From: an uncultured Alistipes sp.
Lineage (GTDB): Bacteria; Bacteroidota; Bacteroidia; Bacteroidales; Rikenellaceae
Direction: 5' to 3'
DNA length: 11,999 nucleotides
Assembly: GCA_900768015.1 (NCBI GenBank)
Contig: CAAGBI010000030.1
Coordinates: 1 to 11,999, forward strand
Shown here: piece after piece, positions 6,686 through 11,999 of the stretch
Layout of the letters: each line of letters begins with the position of its first letter
Numbering within the stretch: position 1 is the stretch's first letter
Made by a program: the position numbers and the translations under genes
Notes under the pieces: model-generated
Told to the model about the DNA's origin: nothing
Database searches by the model: none
The model's input: only the letters and a program-made list of their open reading frames with translations

Positions 6686-7267
6686 ATGAAAAACTCATTG
6701 AAGGGAACACTCACCGAGGAGAACCTCCTCAAAGCATTTGCGGGTGAGAGTCAGGCGCGTAACCGCTACAACTTCTTCGCCTCGCAGGCCAAAAAGGATG
6801 GATATGAGCAGATTGCGGCTATCTTCGACCTTACGGCAGACCAGGAGAGGGAGCACGCCAAGCGCTTCTTCAAATACCTCGAGGGTGGTATGGCAACCAT
6901 TCATAACGCTTCGTATCCCGCGGGTATAATCAGTACTACCGAGCACAACCTCGTGGCAGCAGCAGCGGGTGAGCATGAGGAGTGGGAGGTGTTGTATGCC
7001 TCGTTTGCCGAGACAGCACATGCCGAGGGCTTCCAGAAGATAGCCCTTACATTTAAGCATGTGGCAGAGGTGGAGAAGGAGCACGAACGCCGCTACCTAA
7101 AGCTCTTGAGCCGCCTTACAGATGGCGACTTTTTCCGCCGCGATGGCGAGATAGTGTGGCAGTGTCGCAACTGTGGCTACATCGTCAAGGCCTCTATGGC
7201 GCCTAAATTGTGCCCATCATGCGAGCATGAGCAGCGCTTCTTCGAACCTATGGCCGATAACTATTAG
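6686..7267 (+). CDS. rbr: Rubrerythrin
   Basis: This cytosolic non-heme diiron protein reduces hydrogen peroxide using electrons from rubredoxin or NADH-linked reductases, an oxidative-stress defence typical of anaerobes. The 193 residues have the classic layout. A ferritin-like four-helix domain carries diiron-ligand motifs: GESQARNRY with Glu21, E-x-x-H at Glu54-His57, Glu96/Glu99, Glu114 and E-x-x-H at Glu130-His133. A C-terminal rubredoxin-like domain has the FeS4 cysteines 160, 163, 176 and 179 (CRNC and CPSC). The start at 6686 gives the usual family N-terminus (LKGTLTEENLLKAF). An in-frame ATG at 6590 would add a hydrophobic extension not seen in the family. It is the only plus-strand gene, and its stop codon overlaps that of the convergent CapA-like gene by 4 bp. 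Regulation by a peroxide sensor is plausible but no operator is recognisable. Confidence 0.97.
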   Translation: MKNSLKGTLTEENLLKAFAGESQARNRYNFFASQAKKDGYEQIAAIFDLTADQEREHAKRFFKYLEGGMATIHNASYPAGIISTTEHNLVAAAAGEHEEWEVLYASFAETAHAEGFQKIALTFKHVAEVEKEHERRYLKLLSRLTDGDFFRRDGEIVWQCRNCGYIVKASMAPKLCPSCEHEQRFFEPMADNY

Positions 7268-8325
7268 TCGCGTAGTAGCTTCTCGGTGTCTGTCATAAAG
7301 CGCTCGTATGCCTGGCGTGATGCAGCGGGCATGGTGAGCGTGTCGCCAACGGAGCGGGGTAGGATGCGGTAGCCTGGTGTGAGCACCCATATAGGGTGCG
7401 CCTTTGCGCGGTAGCGAAGCCCCTCTACGGTGTCGCACTTGATGACCTCGACCTCGGCGATAAGGCCTCCGTCGGTGTAGCGCTTACGCTGGTTCGAGAC
7501 GAAGTTGCCAAGCGAGTAGAACACCACGCTTGTGGAGTCGGCATAAAAGGGTTGCACGACGTGGGGGTGGCTGCCGATTATTACATCAACACCCTCACGC
7601 TGCAACAGCTGTGCAAGGCGGCGCTGCTCGCTATTCTCTTTTCGCTCATACTCATTGCCCCAGTGCATGCAGGCGATAACGCAATCTACGCTATCACGAT
7701 TTATGGTGCGCAGGTCGCGCTTGATGGCTATCGTGTCGATGTAGTTTACAAGCTTACCTTTGGGAGCGGGGATGCCGTTAGTGCCGTAGGTGTAGTTCAC
7801 AAGGGCGAACCTCACGCCACGCCTCTCTAACTGGAGGATATTGTTGCGGGCGTAGTCCGCGCTATCGGCATATACTCCCGTGTGCGCTATGCCGTGATGG
7901 TTGAGTTGCTCGATGGTCATGTCGATGCCTCGCGCAAGGCGGTCGCAGCAGTGGTTATTTGCAAGAAGGGCTACATCTATGCCCATCGCCTCGAACTCCT
8001 CGACAACCTCCACGGGCGAAGCGAAGCATGGGTAGCCAGAGTAGTTGCCTGTAGTGGTTATTGTGGTCTCGAGGTTTATGACTGCAATGTCTGCCTCGCG
8101 AAACATTGGCGCTACATACTCAGTAGAGTGGCTATAGTCGTAGCCGCCATCTGCCGTGCGTGCTGCATTAACCTGTGGCATGTGTTGCATAAAGTCGCCA
8201 CCAAAGACAAGACGCACGGTGTCGCACGCGATGGTTGGTGCTTCCGAGGACTGCTCTTGTGGCGTTGCACAGCTTATGATCAGCAGCGTGAGTGCTGCGG
8301 TGAGTATGCGTGATAGGTGTTTCAT
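7264..8325 (-). CDS. CapA-family (poly-gamma-glutamate capsule synthesis type) putative lipoprotein
   Basis: The 353 residues begin with a lipoprotein signal: a positive N-terminus, a hydrophobic core and lipobox LIIS-Cys19, so the mature protein should be lipid-anchored in the envelope. The rest matches the CapA family with its calcineurin-like metallophosphatase fold: FGGDFM (41-46), NLET (84-87), ANNHCCD (122-128), MHWGNEY (220-226), GSHPH (251-255) and SLGNF (271-275). The Asp, Asn and His residues of these motifs are the likely metal ligands. CapA proteins take part in poly-gamma-glutamate capsule export in bacilli. No capB/capC neighbours exist here, so the role is more likely an uncharacterised envelope hydrolase. 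The start at 8325 is chosen because the upstream ATG (8379) would lie inside a terminator hairpin and before the promoter. The stop overlaps the rubrerythrin stop. Confidence 0.9.
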   Translation of the reverse strand: MKHLSRILTAALTLLIISCATPQEQSSEAPTIACDTVRLVFGGDFMQHMPQVNAARTADGGYDYSHSTEYVAPMFREADIAVINLETTITTTGNYSGYPCFASPVEVVEEFEAMGIDVALLANNHCCDRLARGIDMTIEQLNHHGIAHTGVYADSADYARNNILQLERRGVRFALVNYTYGTNGIPAPKGKLVNYIDTIAIKRDLRTINRDSVDCVIACMHWGNEYERKENSEQRRLAQLLQREGVDVIIGSHPHVVQPFYADSTSVVFYSLGNFVSNQRKRYTDGGLIAEVEVIKCDTVEGLRYRAKAHPIWVLTPGYRILPRSVGDTLTMPAASRQAYERFMTDTEKLLRD

Positions 8326-8332
8326 CGTGGCA

Positions 8333-8364
8333 CAAAGATACCACTTTTTTGTAGTAACACCAAA
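8333..8364 (-). promoter_or_regulatory. Consensus promoter of the CapA-family gene, nearly leaderless
   Basis: The minus strand shows TTTG (8361-8364), exactly 20 bp, then TATCTTTG (8333-8340), a perfect Bacteroidetes promoter. The -7 box ends only 7 bp before the ATG (8325), so the mRNA would have almost no 5' leader. The -33 box directly abuts the terminator hairpin of the porin gene. Confidence 0.75.
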
Positions 8365-8396
8365 GGAGAGACCCTCCATTATGGCGGTGTCTCTCC
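8365..8396 (-). terminator. Terminator of the porin gene
   Basis: A perfect 8-bp stem pairs 8365-8372 (GGAGAGAC) with 8389-8396 (GTCTCTCC). On the minus strand it extends inward as CC/GG and CCA/TGG with one bulge and one mismatch, making a long hairpin about 21 bp after the porin stop codon. The downstream tract is short (TTTGGTGTT) and its TTTG doubles as the -33 box of the next gene. Confidence 0.68.
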
Positions 8397-8417
8397 AATT
8401 TGTTGTGTTTATGGTGT

Positions 8418-9689
8418 TTAGAAGTTGTACTGCGCCATAATGCTTAAGCGATTGGCGTCGCCCTTGGCGTCGCTTGCGTTAACTCTGCCACCGTGAAGAT
8501 ATTCAAGCGCCACGGTGAAGTTGTTCGTTACATTGTAGAAGGCGTTAGCGAAGATGTAGTGGCCACGCGAATACTGAGTGTCAGATAGCACACCATTATG
8601 CTTCTCGAGGTGCACCTCTGAGTAACCACCCGCCAACCAGAACTTGTTAGGCATGATGTTTACCTGTGCTGCTGCCTGCCAGCCCCACATGGGCAATGTC
8701 TGAAGGCGTGTAGGGTCGTTGGGGTCGTATGTGATGTCGTAGGGTGTGCCCATCAGGTCGTTGATATAGGGCGTAATGCCACGGCCATATACGCCATTCA
8801 TGTAGAGGTCTACCCACTTGCCTGCCTCGATGTGGCCACTAAGCTGTACACCCCAGCCTAACTCTGTGGTATTCTTGCCAGTGCGGTTGTTGTGTAGGTA
8901 CATGTCGCGAATGACACCCGACACGCGGATATGGCTTGTGCGGTTCTCGCCCCATGCGTACTGCAAGTAGGCGATGCCATCGGGTACGCGCTGGTAGATA
9001 GCCGAGAAGTGCTCACCATAGGTGGCATTCACAGTGGGAACCTCGGCTGCCACACCAAACTTGATGTGCTTATCCCAGCAGGTGTGCTCCCAGCGTATCA
9101 TCTCCGTGAAGCGGAAGTTGTAGGCATTGGGGCCCTGGAAGTCGATGGTTGTGGGTGCTGCCATAAGGTCGCAGAAGGTGGTTACATCACGACCTACGGT
9201 AAATCCCAACATCTGAATATATGCCGAGCGGAGGCGGGGAAGATAGGAGAATTCGTCGCCACCACGGAAGTCGATGTCGGTGTATGCCACGATGCGACCC
9301 AAACAATCGGTGTTTATAACACCTTTGAGGAAGATGCGCGATGTCGAAGCATCCATCATCACGCGCTGCTGGTTGGCATAGCCCTTGGTCATAGGAATGT
9401 CGTAGGGCACGAAGTCGATGTTGCCCATAGCACCCATAAAATCGTAGCTCGTGCGAAGTGTCACCGTAGCACCTATACCGAGCATGAACTTGTTATTAGG
9501 CGCGGTGAAGATGAACTGCGGGTTGTGAGGCTGCTGGAAACCCTTGCGCGCTGTTTCAGTAAAAACCTTGGTGGCCTCGCAGTGCTCGCCACCCTTTGCG
9601 TGCTTGTCGTGGTTCGTTTGCGCTGAGGCATTTGCGCCACCGATGAGCATCGCCACAAGAACCATAAGTGATAGTCCAAAGTGTTTCAT
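8418..9689 (-). CDS. DcaP-like outer-membrane porin
   Basis: This is a predicted outer-membrane beta-barrel of 423 residues. It has a cleavable signal peptide (hydrophobic core 5-19, likely cut after ASA at 21-23) and alternating amphipathic strands throughout. The C-terminus ends in aromatic Phe (MAQYNF), the usual signal for barrel insertion. A short His/Lys-rich segment (27-37) follows the signal. The overall pattern, with strands such as WGVQLSGHIEAGKWVDLYM and the YGRGI motif, resembles the DcaP-like porin family, whose studied members take up small or dicarboxylate-type anions. The substrate here is unknown. The gene is transcribed alone, with a terminator at 8365-8396. I see no consensus promoter in the 9690-9790 gap, only a small inverted repeat (9724-9728 with 9738-9742) that might be a regulatory site. 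The porin call is firm, the family likely. Confidence 0.85.
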   Translation of the reverse strand: MKHFGLSLMVLVAMLIGGANASAQTNHDKHAKGGEHCEATKVFTETARKGFQQPHNPQFIFTAPNNKFMLGIGATVTLRTSYDFMGAMGNIDFVPYDIPMTKGYANQQRVMMDASTSRIFLKGVINTDCLGRIVAYTDIDFRGGDEFSYLPRLRSAYIQMLGFTVGRDVTTFCDLMAAPTTIDFQGPNAYNFRFTEMIRWEHTCWDKHIKFGVAAEVPTVNATYGEHFSAIYQRVPDGIAYLQYAWGENRTSHIRVSGVIRDMYLHNNRTGKNTTELGWGVQLSGHIEAGKWVDLYMNGVYGRGITPYINDLMGTPYDITYDPNDPTRLQTLPMWGWQAAAQVNIMPNKFWLAGGYSEVHLEKHNGVLSDTQYSRGHYIFANAFYNVTNNFTVALEYLHGGRVNASDAKGDANRLSIMAQYNF

Positions 9690-9790
9690 AAGACATTTTT
9701 AATTTAAGTGAAACCATAATTTAGTTCACCCACACCTTGAACAAGTTATATGCCAAATGGCTGAGCAGTATAATGGTGCTGAAGCTAACA

Positions 9791-9826
9791 AAAAAAATGA
9801 CCGAGGCACATATCTGTACCTCGGTC
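9791..9826 (-). terminator. Terminator of the 2-oxoacid oxidoreductase operon
   Basis: An 8-bp stem pairs 9799-9806 (GACCGAGG) with 9819-9826 (CCTCGGTC) and extends inward by ACA/TGT after one mismatch, closing on a 4-nt loop. On the minus strand it is followed by eight T residues after one A, a textbook intrinsic terminator 37 bp beyond the gamma-subunit stop. Confidence 0.92.
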
Positions 9827-9863
9827 TTAATTTAATGTGACGCCTAAAGCGCCGCATTACGCA

Positions 9864-10409
9864 TTAGCGCACCTGGCGGATAATCTCGCCACCGTGCTTG
9901 ATTGCCTCCTCGTTCTGGGGCAACATCTTCCATGCGCGCTCGGGCAAAGTCTTCTTCAAACCAGCCATTACATTCTCCATCTTAACAACGGGGCGAACCT
10001 TAAGGTATGCACCCAAAATCATTGTGTTGAACAACTTAGCCTGGCCCAAACGAGCGCACTCTGCAGTAGCGTCAATCTGGTAAACGCTGATGTCTGTACG
10101 AGTGGGGTGGCTTGTGATACCGTTTGTGTCGTAGATAAGAACGCCACCGGGCTTAACCTGGCTCTCGAACTTATCCATAGACTGCTGGTTCAAAACCACT
10201 ACGCAATCGAACTCATGAGCGATGGGCGATGAAATAGCCTTATCCGAAAGGATAACGGTTACATTAGCGGTACCACCACGCATCTCAGGACCGTATGAAG
10301 GCATCCAAGTCACCTCCATGTCCTGCATAATTCCAGAGTAAGCCAAAATCTTACCCATAGTGAGGACACCCTGTCCTCCGAAACCTGCAATGATTATTGT
10401 CTCTTTCAT
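9864..10409 (-). CDS. 2-oxoacid:ferredoxin oxidoreductase, gamma subunit
   Basis: This is the gamma subunit of a multi-subunit, thiamine-diphosphate-dependent oxidoreductase that decarboxylates a 2-oxoacid to acyl-CoA and passes electrons to ferredoxin. The 181 residues begin with the nucleotide-like GFGGQGV loop (9-15), followed by SYGPEMRGGTA (38-48), both hallmarks of the gamma domain; the length is typical. It is the last gene in the run alpha-beta-gamma, starting 6 bp after the beta stop and followed by a strong terminator. Subfamily naming (branched-chain 2-oxoacid VorC versus 2-oxoglutarate KorC) cannot be settled from sequence alone, so no symbol is given. Confidence 0.93.
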   Translation of the reverse strand: MKETIIIAGFGGQGVLTMGKILAYSGIMQDMEVTWMPSYGPEMRGGTANVTVILSDKAISSPIAHEFDCVVVLNQQSMDKFESQVKPGGVLIYDTNGITSHPTRTDISVYQIDATAECARLGQAKLFNTMILGAYLKVRPVVKMENVMAGLKKTLPERAWKMLPQNEEAIKHGGEIIRQVR

Positions 10410-10415
10410 AACTGC

Positions 10416-11183
10416 TTACTCTTTAGTTGTATCCTTCAAGTCTCCGGGCTCGTAGAATGGCAACATGTTCTTCTCAAGCCACTCGTTTGATGCAACGGGT
10501 GATAGCTTCCAACCGCTGTTACATGTAGCAACGATCTCTACCAAGCTGAAGCCCTTACCTGCCATAGCGTTCTCAAATGCGTGACGGATAGCCTTCTTCG
10601 CCTTGCGAACATTTGCGGGAGTGTGAACAGTCTGGCGTGTTACATAGCATACGCCATCCAAGTGTGCCAACATCTGAGCAATCTTGTAGGGGTAGCCATT
10701 GAGCTTAGGATCACGACCGTAGGGAGTAGTAGCGGTCTTCATACCCAAAAGGGTAGTAGGAGCCATCTGACCACCAGTCATACCATAGATTGCGTTGTTG
10801 ATGTAGATTGCAACGATGTTCTCGCCACGAGCAGCTGCGTGGATAGTCTCACCAGTACCGATAGCTGACATATCACCATCACCCTGGTATGTGAAGACCA
10901 TCTTGTCGGGGTTAACGCGCTTGATAGCAGTAGCTACCGCACATGCACGACCGTGAGCAGCCTGTGCCCAATCGATGTCAATATAGTTGTATGCGAATAC
11001 TGAGCAACCCACAGGCGATACGCCGATAGTGTCGTGCTCCAAGCCCATCTCCTCGATAACCTCAGCTACGAGCTTGTGAACAGTACCGTGGCTACAGCCG
11101 GGGCAGTAGTGCATTACATTAGGCAAGATAAGCTTAGACTTGCCAAATACCAAATTCTCCTTTTTGATTTCAACCTCTGCCAT
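10416..11183 (-). CDS. 2-oxoacid:ferredoxin oxidoreductase, TPP-binding beta subunit
   Basis: The beta subunit holds thiamine diphosphate and a proximal iron-sulfur cluster. Over 255 residues it shows CPGCSHG (27-33), a later SPVGC with Cys60, and Cys221 in VATCNSGW. Together with Cys27 and Cys30 these are the likely [4Fe-4S] ligands by analogy with pyruvate:ferredoxin oxidoreductase. The TPP motif is GDGDMSAIGTGE (101-112) followed by NNAIYGMTGGQ (129-139). It starts 4 bp after the alpha stop, so translation is probably coupled within the operon. Length and motifs fit the 2-oxoisovalerate/2-oxoglutarate type of separate beta subunit rather than the large fused pyruvate enzyme. No feature is missing. 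Confidence 0.94.
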   Translation of the reverse strand: MAEVEIKKENLVFGKSKLILPNVMHYCPGCSHGTVHKLVAEVIEEMGLEHDTIGVSPVGCSVFAYNYIDIDWAQAAHGRACAVATAIKRVNPDKMVFTYQGDGDMSAIGTGETIHAAARGENIVAIYINNAIYGMTGGQMAPTTLLGMKTATTPYGRDPKLNGYPYKIAQMLAHLDGVCYVTRQTVHTPANVRKAKKAIRHAFENAMAGKGFSLVEIVATCNSGWKLSPVASNEWLEKNMLPFYEPGDLKDTTKE

Positions 11184-11187
11184 AGTC

Positions 11188-11999
11188 TTATCGGTTTATA
11201 AGTTTCTCTTTAACTGCTTTAAGTACCTCATCTGGTGAGAACAACATACCACCCATACGGCCGTAGTGCTCAACTGGAGCCTTACCATTTACTGCAAGGC
11301 GTACATCCTCAACCATCTGACCTGCGTTAAGCTCAGCTGCAAGGAAGCCCTTTACGCCGCGCTCAGCAAGTGCTGCGATAGCCTTTGAGGGGAATGGGTA
11401 CAATGTGATAGGACGCAACAAACCGAGCTTGATGCCCTCAGCACGAGCCATCTCTACAGTAGCAGAGCAGATTCGTGATGAAGAACCGAAGGCTACGATA
11501 ACATAGTCAGCGTCGTCGCACTGAATAGCCTCGTAACGAACCTCGTTCTCGCAGATTGTTGCATACTTAGCCTGAAGACGCTGGTTGTTAACCTCCATAA
11601 CCTCAGACTTAAGCTCGAGTGATGTGATAACATTGCGCTCGCGGTCATCAGTCTTACCGATCAATGCCCAGCTCTTGCACTCTGCAGCGATCTCCTCCTT
11701 AGTCTTGCGAGGACGCTGGGGTGCCAAAACAACCTTCTCCATCATCTGACCGATACAACCATCAGCCAAGATCATAGCGGGGTTGCGATACTTGAACGCA
11801 AGGTCGAAAGCGTCAGCTACGAAATCGTGCATCTCCTGAACTGAGTTGGGAGCAAGTACGATAAGGTGGAAGTCACCGTGCGCACCACCCTTACATGCCT
11901 GGAAGTAGTCAGACTGTGAAGGCTGGATAGTACCAAGACCTGGACCACCACGCTGGCAGTTAACGATAACACATGGAAGCTCAGCACCTGCAAGGTAGC
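11188..11999 (-). CDS. vorB: 2-oxoacid:ferredoxin oxidoreductase alpha subunit (VorB-like), N-terminus outside window
   Basis: The reading frame stays open to the right edge, so only the C-terminal 269 residues are seen. A methionine at 11832 is internal, not the start. The edge-proximal part reads through NCQRGGPGLGT and IQPSQSDYF, the conserved signature of the pyrimidine-binding alpha subunit, then KGGAHGDFHLIVLAP. A central segment with an internal AFGSSSR stretch (about 11471-11491) and a C-terminal domain with LRPITLYPFPSKA follow. The VorB name (3-methyl-2-oxobutanoate dehydrogenase type) is the usual automatic label for this subfamily in Bacteroidales and is tentative; a 2-oxoglutarate preference is possible. 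It leads the alpha-beta-gamma operon. A small ferredoxin-like subunit is often encoded upstream and would lie beyond the window. Confidence 0.88.
   Translation of the reverse strand, partial: YLAGAELPCVIVNCQRGGPGLGTIQPSQSDYFQACKGGAHGDFHLIVLAPNSVQEMHDFVADAFDLAFKYRNPAMILADGCIGQMMEKVVLAPQRPRKTKEEIAAECKSWALIGKTDDRERNVITSLELKSEVMEVNNQRLQAKYATICENEVRYEAIQCDDADYVIVAFGSSSRICSATVEMARAEGIKLGLLRPITLYPFPSKAIAALAERGVKGFLAAELNAGQMVEDVRLAVNGKAPVEHYGRMGGMLFSPDEVLKAVKEKLINR

Noticed and set aside
8326..8379. Upstream start for the CapA-family gene
   Set aside because: It lies in the porin terminator and upstream of the consensus promoter, and it would bury the lipoprotein signal 18 residues inside the protein.
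8931..9626. 231-codon open frame on the plus strand
   Set aside because: It is antisense to the porin gene, has no family resemblance, and probably results from the codon bias of the opposite strand.
11830..11832. ATG as the start of the oxidoreductase alpha subunit
   Set aside because: The same frame continues to the window edge and encodes the conserved NCQRGGPGLG signature upstream, so this Met is internal.
1..11999. CRISPR array, tRNA, IS element, phage or defence genes
   Set aside because: No regularly spaced repeats, cloverleaf sequences, transposase motifs or defence-type domains were seen. All long coding frames are assigned to other families.

Overview
The window looks like chromosomal DNA of an anaerobic member of the Bacteroidota, most likely the order Bacteroidales. 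The evidence is three intergenic promoters of the Bacteroidetes type (TTTG or TTG, 19-21 bp spacer, TAnnTTTG), the lack of clear Shine-Dalgarno sequences, and the gene set: PPi-linked pyruvate phosphate dikinase, a ferredoxin-type 2-oxoacid oxidoreductase, rubrerythrin and a DcaP-like porin. The genus cannot be resolved from the sequence alone. I found no phage, IS element, CRISPR array, rRNA or tRNA.

Layout, left to right. Positions 1-832 (minus) hold most of a bile acid:sodium symporter-family (BASS) transporter, cut by the window edge and preceded by a leader with two inverted repeats. Positions 1191-3920 (minus) hold ppdK, with a good promoter (4004-4034) and a strong terminator (1136-1170). 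Positions 4150-5950 (minus) hold a likely folE-mnmA operon, 22 bp between the genes. Positions 6145-6390 (minus) hold an 81-residue putative HTH protein with its own promoter, leader inverted repeat and terminator. It is divergent from the only plus-strand gene, rubrerythrin (6686-7267), which overlaps the stop codon of a convergent CapA-family lipoprotein gene (7264-8325, minus). A DcaP-like porin follows (8418-9689, minus). The right end (9864-11999, minus) is the gamma, beta and 5'-truncated alpha genes of a 2-oxoacid:ferredoxin oxidoreductase, ended by a strong terminator.

The genes are mostly housekeeping. PpdK interconverts PEP and pyruvate, and the oxidoreductase turns a 2-oxoacid into acyl-CoA and reduced ferredoxin. 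Rubrerythrin would protect such oxygen-sensitive enzymes. FolE and MnmA can both feed modification of tRNA wobble position 34. The porin, CapA-like lipoprotein and BASS transporter belong to the envelope. No new multi-gene system is evident. The parts most worth a second look are regulatory: a CapA-family gene whose promoter implies a nearly leaderless mRNA and whose -33 box abuts the upstream terminator, the structured leader of the BASS gene, and the palindrome in front of the small HTH gene.
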